A DNA stretch of 64,000 nt from Linnemannia schmuckeri (Eukaryota; Mortierellomycota; Mortierellomycetes; Mortierellales; Mortierellaceae). The position numbers and the translations under genes are program-made. The notes beneath the pieces are model-generated. The model was not told the origin of the DNA, made no database searches, and was given only the letters and a program-made list of their open reading frames with translations. Each line of letters starts with the position of its first letter. The stretch's first letter is position 1. Positions 35,461 through 46,981 of the stretch are shown piece by piece. The DNA lies in assembly GCA_029449235.1 (NCBI GenBank), contig JANATG010000011.1:836001-900000 (forward strand), written 5' to 3'.

Positions 35461-37752
35461 CTATGACGATTTTGGGATAGGAGATGTGGGCGTGGCTTCT
35501 TCGACCGCTGGGTTTGAACTGGATGATGCACCGGTCAGCGCGTCCGTGCTTTGAGAAGGCTGGTTGTCTGCTACTGGCTCTACGGTGGACTCGGTGGTCT
35601 CTTCTACTGTATCCTCAGTTGCAGGTGCAGGTTCGATGTCAACCTCGGGTTGTTCCTCGATTTGAGCGTCCAGATCCTTCTCCACAAAGACGAGTCCTCC
35701 GTAGATGCCCTCATCAAAGCATTTGAAGATATAATCCTGGACAGCGCGCTTGTAGACGACAATAAACCCATCCATGATCTTCTTTTCGTGCAGAACTGCC
35801 GACCCTTCCCTGCCCTGCAACTTGAAATGTCCGTCCCTGTTGGTAGTAGTGGTTGTAGTGTCTGAGGATGTTGCTGGAATGGCAGTGGCAACAATGAGGC
35901 TTGACCGGAAGGCCGAGGGCCGTTCCCCAAATATCAGTCTGTCGTACTTTTCCAGAGCCATGTCGACATGCAACAGACTGTCAACCAAGATCTCACGGAG
36001 AGGGATTGCCAGCGAGAGTGGGGCCAGCAGACGTAAGGAGTTAAGTGCTGCGAGGTACGAGTTGGTCAGGTAGGCAAGGGCTGGATAGTCCATGAGACAG
36101 GTCTGAGGCGACATAGATAAAGGTGCCATAGTGGGCGAAAATGTTGATCCTGGCGATCCCTCTCCTCGACCCAGTACTGGGGATGTCACTGTGGAAGAAG
36201 AAGGGGGAGTCGACGACGTTGAAGAAGGCGCGCGTCCTGTCCCGCCAAGCATCCACTGACTTGGCAGCAACCAATCTGGATAGTTCTTGCCGTCGCCTCC
36301 CAGACCGTCAATAAACTCGTCCGTTCCTCGTTGGAAGGCTCCTCCAACCACACGGATGACGGCCTCCTCGAAAAGTGACGTAACCAAGTATCTCAGGTCG
36401 AACCCGATCTTGGCCATGTTGGCGCCAAAGTACATAAGCTGTGTCAGGATCGAAGACAAGGCCGAGGTGTCGTTGATTTGAGGGATGTGCGCCTTGAGCA
36501 GCTGAAGCAAGGTCTGCGTCCTGTAGGTGACGAAATCTGCCAAGAGATTGTCTGTCGTCCACGAATGCTGCTTCGGGTAGTTCTGCGAGGATTTGAAGGT
36601 TGATCCTGCTGATGATGTTGCGGTGGGACTCGAATCGGCCGATCCTGTGCCACGGAAGTCCAGTGATGACGAGAAGCCCGCGAAGTGGTCGACGCTGCCA
36701 AAGATGCTCTTGTAGTAGGTCATGATGTCAAAGAGACACTCGCGAGTGACATCGATGTACTTCTTGAGGTATCCAAACGAATCACCCTTGTGGTAGACAA
36801 CCTTGGATAGCTGCAGGTTCATGTACAGCCCACGAGATTTTAGGAACAGCATCTTGAGCGGGGTCTCATCCTCTACACCGGTTCCTGAAGACGACACACC
36901 CGACACAGACGAGAAGAACGGCGACGACCCCTTAGGTTTTGAGGTTATTGCCAGATGGTGGTGGTGATCGTCGTCCTCGACCAGGTCCAATTGTCCCTTG
37001 AAGCTCCCAATCCGCCTCAAGAACCCAATGATCCTCAAAGCGACAGGCAACTTGATAGGTTCCCTCAACTGCGCCAAGAGCTGCACCAGCATCATCTCCT
37101 TGCCCTGTGCGACCTTGGTATCAATCTCCTGAATAATCCCGATCCCAGGGTACCGCAAAACCAATCTCTGGACATGACTCGCCAACTCGAGCGCCTCGTT
37201 ATAGTACCCATTCCTGACACAGGTTTCCATCAACAGCGGGATCTCAAGCACCTCCAACAACTGTGAATGCGTAGCCAAAATCGATGAGAAAACATGCTGT
37301 CTCTCCAAGATGGGTGCAACCTTGGCCGAGAATCCAGACAAGGTGTCGACAAACTCGGGGATCGTCTCCTGGAAATGGTCCAGATGCTGTCCCAGAGACT
37401 CAAAAGTCGACTGGACATCCTGTTTACAGTCCTTGACCAGGATAAACGCCTTGTAGTCTCGAAAAGCCAGTTCAGACATGTCCCGCTCGACTTTAACTTG
37501 TTCCTCACGTAGTTTTTCGGGCTCGTTATGGAGTGCTCGGGCTGGGAGGGATGTTAGGCGGTTGAGGTAGTCCTTGGACCAGGTTGTTGAGAGCATCTCG
37601 CGTTTGGGCGCTGGCACTTGCTGGAGGATGAGGTCGAAGAGGGCATCCTGGTCCGTGTTACTGTTGCTGGCTGATTGATGAGTACGCCCGGTAGTGTTGT
37701 TGATGTTACTGTGGTGGCCATAGGCTTCTGTCTCGGCTGTCATCATGGACAT
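35461..37752 (-). CDS. COG8: Conserved oligomeric Golgi complex subunit 8 (Dor1-like)
   Basis: Intronless, 763 residues. The Dor1/COG8 domain covers about residues 45-420. It starts with a helix around WSKDYLNRLTSLPARALHNEPEKL, followed by coiled-coil (EEQVKVERDMSELAFRDYKAFI) and the conserved LEIPLLMETCVRNGYYNEALELASH block. A further helical region reaches about 690, with Ser/Gly-rich loops at about 285-310, 380-400 and 520-560. An acidic, low-complexity tail follows from about 700. COG is a vesicle tether for retrograde traffic within the Golgi; COG8 bridges the two lobes. The family is usually near 600-700 residues; the extra length is in the loops and tail. The first Met is used; Met3 and Met4 are equally possible. 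A 129-bp GA/CT microsatellite lies 67 bp upstream. Confidence 0.85.
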   Translation of the reverse strand: MSMMTAETEAYGHHSNINNTTGRTHQSASNSNTDQDALFDLILQQVPAPKREMLSTTWSKDYLNRLTSLPARALHNEPEKLREEQVKVERDMSELAFRDYKAFILVKDCKQDVQSTFESLGQHLDHFQETIPEFVDTLSGFSAKVAPILERQHVFSSILATHSQLLEVLEIPLLMETCVRNGYYNEALELASHVQRLVLRYPGIGIIQEIDTKVAQGKEMMLVQLLAQLREPIKLPVALRIIGFLRRIGSFKGQLDLVEDDDHHHHLAITSKPKGSSPFFSSVSGVSSSGTGVEDETPLKMLFLKSRGLYMNLQLSKVVYHKGDSFGYLKKYIDVTRECLFDIMTYYKSIFGSVDHFAGFSSSLDFRGTGSADSSPTATSSAGSTFKSSQNYPKQHSWTTDNLLADFVTYRTQTLLQLLKAHIPQINDTSALSSILTQLMYFGANMAKIGFDLRYLVTSLFEEAVIRVVGGAFQRGTDEFIDGLGGDGKNYPDWLLPSQWMLGGTGRAPSSTSSTPPSSSTVTSPVLGRGEGSPGSTFSPTMAPLSMSPQTCLMDYPALAYLTNSYLAALNSLRLLAPLSLAIPLREILVDSLLHVDMALEKYDRLIFGERPSAFRSSLIVATAIPATSSDTTTTTTNRDGHFKLQGREGSAVLHEKKIMDGFIVVYKRAVQDYIFKCFDEGIYGGLVFVEKDLDAQIEEQPEVDIEPAPATEDTVEETTESTVEPVADNQPSQSTDALTGASSSSNPAVEEATPTSPIPKSS

Positions 37753-37814
37753 TTCTGGGCACGTTGGGCAAGAAGGATGAGGTGTGATGAACGCGAGTGA
37801 AAAGAAAAGCCAGG

Positions 37815-37951
<137 letters not shown>

Positions 37952-38031
37952 TGATTTATTACGATGTGGGAAGGGAGAGAAATATGTACAGGTGTATTTA
38001 AGGGTCAAAGGGTATTTAGGAGAAGCAACAA

Positions 38032-41000
38032 CTATGTGATCCTAGGAGAGACATGCGCCATCTCAGGGTATGTTTGCGGAGAGGGCTGCAGGTGCTGCGA
38101 GCTACTCCTCGAGTGACTGGAGGACTGCTCCTTGGCCTCGGCGTGACCACTCAGATGTTCAGGCACATCGATCACATCCTCAATCGCTTCCTGACGGCCC
38201 TCGCTCGGCGTCGTGGGTGCTCCCACACCATGTCCGCTATCAACAGCCCCATCAGAAAGGCCGTCGTCAAACGGCGAAGAACCATTCGGTGAGAGTCCTG
38301 ACATTTCGTACGAGTGTCCAAGGTTGCGGACACCGTGTTCTGACGAAGGGCGCCCATCTACAGTATAGTCGCTCCGCCGCCGCCGTGGTTGGTCGTAGTC
38401 CATTTGTCGTGCAACCTGACGTGCATACTGCTGCCGAAGGTCGTCGTCGAGATATCCGTTATAATTGAGGGTGTTGGTCGAAAAGTTCTCGTGGATGACT
38501 CGCATAGATTGTTCCTCAAGTCGAGGGTTGTTAATTTCCGAATGTCGCCTTCCGTAAAAGATGTAAACTAAAAGCCCGATCGCCATCCAGACTAATAATC
38601 GAATGATGGCATCCTGTTTGGCTCCTTGGAGCAGAAGCAACGAGCTGGCGGCACCAAGACCAGGCAGAAGAAAAGGACCTAAGATCATTATTACAAAATT
38701 GTCCGAAACGCATGAGTATGTTGTGATGAGGCTACGCTTCAGTCTTTGATCGTGCTGCAAATAAAAAAATGGACTCACCTCCAGGAACTTTGAATCTCCT
38801 GGGTACTGTTTTGCGTGTGTATCTTAAAATGATGACACCAATGTTGACGACAAAGTAAGCAAAGATAGTTCCAACGGATGAAATTTCGCTCAGAACCTGG
38901 ATGGGCAAAAGGCCTCCGCAGAAGGCACAGAGAATGCCAGAGATCAAGGTGCTGGTTGATGGAGTCTATGAACAAAAAAAGAAAAAAAAGACTGCGCTAT
39001 GAGACGCTGGAATTTGATCTACATTAATGTTCTCGTAAGTGGCAAGAATCTAGGCGCAAGATTTGAACGTACCTTGTAGGTTGGATGGACATTTGCAAAA
39101 AAGCGGGGCACCAAGCCATCGTTAGCCATAGCGTAGAGAACGCGGGGTTGAGCGATAAGAAGGACCAGGATAACGGATGTTGTCGCTGCCAAAGCTCCCA
39201 GCTCCGTAAGTAATACAAGCCATTTCATTCCTGTTAGCTTCACCGCGTCCACCACAGGGGAATCTGTATTTAGCAGGGGATAGTGGGCAACTCCAACAGT
39301 GACCACACTAAGAGCAGCGATAGATGAAAAAATGTTACCGCAACGCGTCAGCTAAATATTGCTAGCGAAACCAAGCAAAGCAGACGTCAAATAGTCACTG
39401 AGTTATACCTGATTCCGACATAGATGATTGTCGCAATGACAATGGTCGACATAATTCCTATGGGGAGATTGACCTGCGGGTCTCTAGCCTCCTGAGCCGT
39501 AGTGCTGACACTGTCGAATCCGATGTAGGCAAAAAATACAGTCGAGGCTCCCTCCAGCATACCCTTGACTCCGTATTCTGTTGTAATATAGGGGTGGTAG
39601 TTCTCTGGCTTGACAAATGGGATCATCGAGAAAATGACAATGACTAGAACCAAGACCTTAAATGCGACAAAGACGTTATTGATCCTAGCGGTCATGTGGA
39701 TCCCAAAGTAAATAGTCGTGGTGACTGCGAGTGATATGATAAAGGCGGGGGTGTTGAAGTAGTTGGTTGTACGATGAAAGGCGCTGTCCTTCCATTCAAT
39801 GGGTGCCTTTATCCATTTTTGAGGAATGTTGACATTGAAAGCGTCTTGGAAAAACACTACAAGGTATGCCGACCAGCCCACAGACACAGTTGCAGCGCCG
39901 ACCATATATTCCAGGATGAGGTCCCAGCCGATAATCCATGCTGCAAGTTCTCCGATAGACGCATATGCGTAAGTGTAGGCGGAGCCAGCGATAGGGATCA
40001 TTGACGCCATCTCTGCATACGACAGAGCTGCAATTCCAGAGACGAATCCGCCAAGCATAAACGAAATCGTAACAGAGGGACCTGCTTGGGTAGCGGCGGC
40101 TGTGCCTATTATATGTAGGAGTAGAGTAAGTAGGTCATATTTGATTCAGCAAGTTTTGAGAATTACTATCGTTTTCAAATGAATAACAAACGACTGCAAG
40201 AGGTAGCGGTTCTTACCCATAAGAACGTAAACACCTGTTCCTATGACAGCGCCTACAAAACAAGAGAGATGGGGTTAATTCTTTATAAAGTATGTAGTTG
40301 ATATTCACTCGCAAACGACTGTGAATGGTGCAATTGTTTGTGTAATACAGGTGCTAAAAGAGGTGTGTGTATGGGTGTGTTTGTTGACCAACAACAAAAC
40401 TGCAAGATGGTTGAGCCCACAACCGCGTCTGTCCAACACCATCGCAACCAGATGGAGACACACACAAAACCGAGGGGAGGGGGTCAACAGAAAAGAAAAC
40501 GAGGAAAGAGAGGGAGAGGGAGGAAAGAGCAGGGCAGAGCAGAGAGCATATGATAGTCGCTTGAGTTGGTGGTGAAGATTCAGAGTCAATTAGAAGTGCG
40601 TGGCACGTAATAAGACAGCCGCCACCTTTTGGCTGACAGATGTATAAATGATCATGAAGATATGGCTTTGTTGGTTATTTTCAGTGGTGAATGAATAATG
40701 AATCGGGTCTGACCCACTCGCACTCATCACCCATACGATTTGCGATCGTCTCATTGACAAGCAAAAATGATGGGCCTAGACCTCAAGAAGAAGCAATAGA
40801 ACGAGCGAATGAACGAAAATGAAGGAAAGGGGGTTTGTTGGTGTTGTTTTTGTGGACTTGGCTCCTGATGATTTTTTTTATTATCCTTGCCGGTCGAGTG
40901 GATCAGCCTTCTTCCTCTTGTCCTTTATGGTATCTGTCTGACTGTTTGTTTGTCAGTCTGCGTATCCATCTTACCCCTCTCCTTCCTTTTTCAATGGTCC

Positions 41001-42108
41001 ATCTCATTATTTGTCTTTATCAGTTTTTACTTTATGCCGTTGCATCCTTTTTTTTTGTAGCCCTTTTCTTCCATCGAAACGGGTGTGCCATCAAAAGAGC
41101 GACAACGAAAAAAAAAAATAAAGTGTACGGGGATCAAGTGGACAAAAGGGGAGGAGAATACAATTGCAGGAATAAAAAAAAGAGATATGCATTGCAAAAG
41201 CGCAAGTGTAGGTGCCTATAATTTTTTTTCCCTATTTTCTTAATTTGTCCTGTGCGCTCGCAACCAACGGTCAACGATTTGAATGGGCCATGGAGACATG
41301 TCTGGACAAACTCATTTGGATAAAAGACAACATCAACAACAACAAAAAAAAAAAAGAAGAGCAGGAGCAGGTGTAGGAGGCGCGCAAAAAAAAAAAGAGA
41401 GAGAGCACTTTGTCATGCAATTTTTTGCTGTTTTTTGAACAAGCAAAAAAAAGTCTCCGAGAAGAAGAAAGAGATAGATGGAAAGACGAGAGGGGTTGGA
41501 CCTTTGTTTATCCTCAGGCTCACCCTTTTTTTTGTTGGCTACCTTGTCGCTGACTGTTTGCCACTCCTGTCATTTCAATCAGGGCAGTGTCCAAAAAGAC
41601 AAACAAGCCTTGTCCTTGTACTCGTCCCAAGTACATCATTGTCATGTCCATCACAATTAACACAAAATCCCATTGATATAGAAAGATGGTGAGTGTTTGA
41701 AGGAGGACAAGAACAAGAAAAAGTCGAACCCAAAAGGTAGAATAAGAAAGCATGAATGAATGACAGGAACTGTGCATGCAGCTGTAGTGTTGGTCTGTTG
41801 GAGAGGTCGCCTGATATATGAAAAGGGAAGAGAAGAAGGGAAGGATCCATTTTGAAGAAGAAAGAGCTAGGATGTGTGCCATGCCAACGGCCACCAACTA
41901 CGCCCAACTTACCAAGTCCGACAAAGGTGAGCTCGACGGGGCCAAGCGCCCGATTAAATTTGGTCTCGGCTTCCTCGACCTGGTACTCGAGCCGACCAAG
42001 GGTCTGGATCGAGATCAGTCGCCGGGCATGGAAGCGGAAGGCCGATTCGTTAGGTTTTCGAAATGGGGTCTGGCCAGTGTAGTAGTAGCCATCGAGATGG
42101 TCATCCAT
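38032..42108 (-). CDS. Cationic amino acid transporter (APC superfamily, CAT/SLC7-like)
   Basis: Six exons in phase: 42108..41913, 40252..40217, 40105..39409, 39307..39073, 38965..38779, 38678..38032; 665 residues. The N-terminal segment RRLISIQTLGRLE...FNRALGPVELTFVGLG continues, across a 1.66-kb intron, into AVIGTGVYVLMG, encoded by a 36-base exon. This is the glycine-rich helix-1 substrate motif of CAT proteins (G-x-IG-x-GVYVL). Further signatures are LSYAEMASMIPIAGSAYTYAY and FFAYIGFDSVSTTAQEARDPQ. About 13-14 TM helices are expected, then a hydrophilic C-tail of about 215 residues. CATs import arginine, lysine or related amino acids at the plasma or vacuolar membrane. Open frame continues upstream of 42108 but with no in-frame ATG, so the Met in MDDHLDGYYY is taken as start. 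Confidence 0.83.
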
Positions 42109-42993
42109 CTGCCAGTGGTCTTTGCGCCACGAGTAGGCGTCGTGTTCAGAGAACTGCTGGTGGGAGGCTGCGTGGAGAGTCAAGGCGGAAGGAAGACTGG
42201 TGACAAGCCGTTGGGAGAAGGGGAATGGGAGGGGTTTTTGTTGAGAGAGCGGAGAAAGTTGACTGAAAAGGGAGTTGGTAGGGAGAGTGGTTGCCTTTTG
42301 ACGAGGGAGTTTTGGTTGGATTGAGTTGCAGTAAAGAACAGTTATATTAGTGTATTGTATTGCCGTTGGTTGGTACGTTGGTGTGGTACGGTTGAGTTGA
42401 GTTGAGAGTAGATGACTGACAAACTAGATCATGAAAAGAGAGGGAAGGGAGGGAAGGAGCCGAGAGGATGTTGCAGCGGGAGTGGGAGTATAGTCAAGAG
42501 GGAGAGATGAGGGATGAGGGCGAGGAGGAGAAGGAGTAGAGTGAAAAAAGGTGGATGTGGAGGATAAACAAAGAGGGATGAATGAAGAAGGGAGAGAAGG
42601 ATGTCAGGTAGTGAAGAAAAGGGAGAGAGATAACGATAAAAGGCGTGAAGAAAGAACTGTTTGCTAAGAATCGAGAACACAAAATTCGGTTTCTGAACAC
42701 ACACTCCACACAAAAAATTTGTTTTTTATTTCGCACTTTGATATATTCAACCTGTTGAGGGACGGGAAACAGGGGGTCGCCAGGCTGGGGCCTTGTCAAG
42801 TGGATCTGCATGCACACAGCCAAACATTTTTTTTAACCAAAAAAGTTAGGCACTAGCGCAACCGGTACCGACCTGGCTCCCTTCGCCACTGTTCGCGCAG
42901 ATCATCAATGACGTCACCTGCTCTTTTCTGTAAAAAAAAAAAAATGGACATCACCTTCCTCTTTTTCTCTCATTCATTCAGTAACTGCGCAAC
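42109..42993. other. Divergent promoter region of amino acid transporter and SDHAF1
   Basis: No gene seen in 885 bp; purine-rich on the + strand at about 42430-42610. It contains both promoters. Confidence 0.45.
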
Positions 42994-43372
42994 ATGTCAA
43001 CAGCTCCAGTTCGTCGCTCGGGATTGCAGCGGGACATCCTCAACCTCTACCGCGAGTGCTTCCGTGCCGCAAAACTAAAGCCTGAGGTATAGATAGGACA
43101 ACAAGGCGCCGTCTCTTTTCAGACACAAGAACAAGAAGTACACAGGAGACAGCTCAAGGCGTTACAGATCACGGACGATCACTAATCCCTTTACATATCC
43201 CATTTACCCATAGGCGAACAGACCTCACTTCCACGCCTTTATTAGGATGCAGTTCAGGAAGCACTCGGATGTGAAGCAGCGGGACTTCTCGACCATCGAG
43301 TACCTCCTCCGGACAGGAAAGAGACAGCTCAAGGTCTACTCTGCACCCAGCATCGAGGATGTCACCGTTTAA
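42994..43372 (+). CDS. SDHAF1: Succinate dehydrogenase assembly factor 1 (LYR protein)
   Basis: Two exons, 42994..43086 and 43214..43372; 83 residues. The LYR motif is present (LQRDILNLYRECFRAAK) and is followed by NRPHF...FRKHSDVKQRDFSTIEYLLRTGKRQLK. This matches SDHAF1/Sdh6 in length, the LYR-to-R-rich spacing and the IEYLLR-GKRQL end. SDHAF1 acts in the mitochondrial matrix and helps insert or protect iron-sulfur clusters of the Sdh2 subunit of complex II through the LYR contact with the co-chaperone Hsc20. No cleavable presequence is obvious, as in relatives. The RRN5-like gene starts 285 bp downstream on the same strand. Confidence 0.88.
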
Positions 43373-43656
43373 AACAAAACACAACCGGATCACTCTTTCT
43401 ACAGCCAGCCCTTCACCATTCTCGACATCTTAACACGTCGCAACCACTGGTGCCTTGCTGATACACGGATGCCTGCAGCCACACAGGAGAATTTCCAGCA
43501 TCTTTGCCGCACAATCCCCTTGGGAACCCGGCTCCTTCCACGGACATTTTTCTCCTTAATAAATTTTGCCTGTGACTGCCCATCCGTTCTTTTGTTCAAA
43601 AAAAAAACACGCGCACATCCTTCTGTTTGCATGGGATCAACCACGAATACACCTCT

Positions 43657-46224
43657 ATGAACGACATGAGCACCACACCAGCCAAAACTGCCAGCATCGA
43701 CACCTCCAGTCAACCACAGGATTCCCCACGTCGGCGGCGCATACGCTCCAAACGGAAAAATGACGCCCCACCTGGCAAGTGCGGACAATCGAAACGTATT
43801 GTCAAAGCCGAAGAGGATGAGGACTTGAGCGGCGCGGACTCGGAGGATATGTCGGTGGATATGTCGGTGGATGATGAAGGAGATATTCAGGATAGCGGAG
43901 TCAACCAGAGACTGAGCGATCTGGCGAGTTCTTATGACGCCATCCTCAAACCAGGCCAGGATGACGATGAGGAGAGTGATCTAGAGTTGGAGCAGGAGCT
44001 CGCGGAGTTTAGAAACGAGGAGATGAAGCCTCGGTTCAAGCTGGCGCGGGATGGTGTTGTTTGTTGCTTCTGCGGCGCAATCACTCCGGAAAACACGCGA
44101 TATTCGACGACTTATCCATCAATGCATGCGTGCAGTGGCTGTGTTAAAAAACAGGAACGGGTAGCACTTGCTCCGATCCGACAAGAGGCGCCAACAGGCA
44201 ATAACATCGACTTCATTCGAATACACGAGAAGCAGCTTAAGGATCTGGAGAGAGATGTACAACTCAACCTCTTTGGCTGTATCTTCGAGAAGACTGTTGC
44301 GTCCGAGCAGATTGAAGGCCTGATGAAGAACCCCAATATACCCAAAGACACTTACGAGCGGGATCTTCAGCGGAGCAAGGCAGTGAACAAGGAGGAGACA
44401 TGGATCGATCAACAGTCGAGAGGACAGTCGCTTGTCGCCGGTGGAATGAACTGGACTGTCGAGGAGAGCAATCTTTTTTTTCAAGGACTGCGGAGGTTCG
44501 GAAAGCACAATGTCTGGGCGATCCGGGAGTTCATCAAGTCACGATCATTGGCGGAGGTGGTAACGATGATTGAGACTATGGAGATGGAACTAGCTCGGCG
44601 CAAGTCTCTCGGGCTGAGGACGATTCGACTGAGCGAGATGCCCATGGCGACAGAGGTGGATGACCAAGTGATTGCCGTTGAGGAGGTGTGTGCATCAAGG
44701 CTGATTGATCTGGAACTGAGAACATTCTGGAGCCAACATGCCATATCGACTCCCGAGTCCACTCCAGATATCGTAGACAAAACACGACTTTTCAACATGC
44801 GGACGCTCTCCGATCTCGCCTCTCGGCTTTATATTCAAAACGAAGGCGCTGGAATGGAGAGAGAGGTTGTACTGAACCTTTACGATGCTCTCAAGGAATG
44901 GCTCACACCCGTGATCAAGGAGTTGGTCGTCTTGCAGCATGAGCGCCATCGCGTCACCGCCTTGCTCAGGAAGGTATAGTGCCTGGGTCTTTTTCGTGTA
45001 TTTGCTTTGCCACTCTGGTTCATTCATCATTCTAAGATCTCCATGTTCTTTTATATGTAGGAAGATCGTGATGATACGCCCAGTATCACGGAGATGGATG
45101 TCATCCGTACACTTCACGCAAGGCAGCTTCCATTGGACGCCGATGCATTTTTCAGCACTGCCCACAACCGGTTACAGTACATGCTCTTTGATGACAGCGC
45201 AGTGGTTCCAGAAACGATGCCAAACCGTCAACAGTACATCCCATCGGCTTTGTTGGACTACGGGAAGCCGTATTATTTGAACACGACAGCAGATTTGAGG
45301 GAGGCGGAGGCAGCAGACTCGGATCAAGACATAGACACAGATGACGGCGTGCTTGCGGAGGAGGAGGAGGATACTTTAGAGGTGCCTCTTCCAGCTCTTC
45401 ACCCTTCACTCGATTCACGGAGCACCAATTCAGGTAGCGGGCAGGCTGTCAAGATTGACAAGGAACAGGGACCGTCGCTCCAACAGTGGAAGTCCTTTTG
45501 GTCGACTCGAATGCGGGATGCGCAAAAGAGCTCAACAGACACTGCGAGTGATACTGCAGAAGGAATTCTAACGATCCAGCCATCTGAAAGCCTACCAACA
45601 ATGTCCTTTGATATCTGGAAGGACAATGTGGCGAGGCTGGAAAACAGCAGCATTACTTTGCCGAGTGCGGAGGCTGATGCCGAGCGTCACTTGAACAAAG
45701 GCGGCCTGACTACGAGCGTCCAGAGCATGAACAAGACTGAGCGTTCACACGAACAGCGCCTCTATTTGGGGTTACTCCCGACAACTCCCCCGTTCGCACA
45801 ATTGGAATTGAACAAACTGAAGCGGATAGCTGCACATGTCTTGGCCCTGGATTCGGAGTGCAAAACGCAGTCCAAATACAAGGACTCGGAGCACCCTGGA
45901 TATGGACCGCTACCCAAGAACGCGTCACTGCTACTGGACCCAACGCGTGGAGCGCCAACAACAGGATACGGAATTGGCAAGCGAGACCGAGGTGGACTTT
46001 GGCAGATGGACAAGCGCGTTGATGATTCGGGATATATCACCGTCTCTGGTTCGGATGACGAGGAGGAGGAGGACCTTGGATGTCAGCGTCAGATGAAGGC
46101 AGATGCGAACATCGAAGAAGCCTCGCAGGTGCTTGGATGGAAGGATATCTTTCCTGTTGGCAGCAGTAGCAGTAAGAGACAGAAACGAGAATTGAGTCCC
46201 GTCGATCATGAACCTTCAGATTAA
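43657..46224 (+). CDS. SANT/Myb-domain protein, RRN5-like (Pol I upstream activation factor)
   Basis: Two exons, 43657..44973 and 45061..46224; 826 residues. The N-terminus is basic (SPRRRRIRSKRK, a likely nuclear signal), followed by acidic blocks. A cysteine cluster CCFCG...CSGC (about 137-165) could bind zinc. The SANT/Myb-like domain at about 263-310 (MNWTVEESNLFFQGLRRFGKH...IREFIKSRSLAEVVTMIETM) has the W, F/F, W/I spacing of Rrn5-type domains. The second exon encodes an acidic, Ser-rich, mostly disordered half. Rrn5 is a subunit of the yeast factor that binds the rDNA upstream element and recruits RNA polymerase I. The first in-frame ATG is chosen; a second lies three codons later. Alternative: another SANT chromatin protein. 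Confidence 0.6.
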
Positions 46225-46297
46225 AATCACGTGGCAATTCTTAACTCTCACCAGTATTTCTCATCGTACGATCATTTAATCTTCAAAGACGTTACTA

Positions 46298-46305
46298 AAA
46301 GTTGG
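46298..46305 (+). repeat. Target-site duplication, left copy
   Basis: AAAGTTGG immediately outside the left terminal inverted repeat; an identical copy lies immediately outside the right one (50824-50831). Eight to nine bases is the usual size for MULE insertions. Confidence 0.8.
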
Positions 46306-46332
46306 GGAAACAGGACAATGGGCGCGAGAATT
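46306..46332 (+). repeat. Left terminal inverted repeat
   Basis: 27 bp, matches the reverse complement of 50797-50823 except at base 9 (G against C). It starts GGAAACAG and ends GAGAATT; similarity stops abruptly on the inner side. Confidence 0.82.
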
Positions 46333-46457
46333 CATCTATTGGCTAGAATGAGAAGGAGAAATAAGCAGTCCTAGAACTCGAGAACATCGAATATTTCTTA
46401 ATATGGAAATAGTTCCTAGTGAAACTGGAACAATTCGTTTGGCTTTGAACACTTTAT

Positions 46458-46948
46458 TCATTGACATGTACGGCCGGCAGCCACAGCATTAAGACCCTTG
46501 ACTTCAAGCAAAGTGCGCTCTAGCCCTGCGACCACAGTTTGCATGAACTGGGGTGTACACTTTCTTTTTTTTCGTGCTCTTATCTCTTGGAGTACCGTCT
46601 CCGTAATAACCAGTGCCTTGGTCTCGCATGCCTCGAACGCCAAGGTGTTTACGACTTCTCGTTCTCGTTCTTCTGCCCAATGCTTTTGAAGCTGAGGACG
46701 GAGATGCGATGAGATAACTTTCTCTAAATCATCAATTAGGTCGTTTTCACAACTGATTAGCTCTTGCGCAAGAGTAGGGTCTCCACCAAAGTAAACTTCC
46801 ATGCCATTGTAAATCCTTAATACAAGGTACATGTGCTTGCAGGGCACCTTGTGTCGAATGTATTCGGCACAAGTACATGAAACAAGAAGCATACTGTCCA
46901 TGTCTGCGCTGACTCTATACTTTTTGTCGGGCTCTGTGAACGAAAAAA

Positions 46949-46981
<33 letters not shown>

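Noticed and set aside
42108..42183. Earlier start of the amino acid transporter at 42183
   Set aside because: The codon there is TTG. No in-frame ATG exists before 42108, although the frame is open further upstream.
43627..43656. Earlier start of the RRN5-like protein at 43627
   Set aside because: The codon is TTG; the first true in-frame ATG is 43657.
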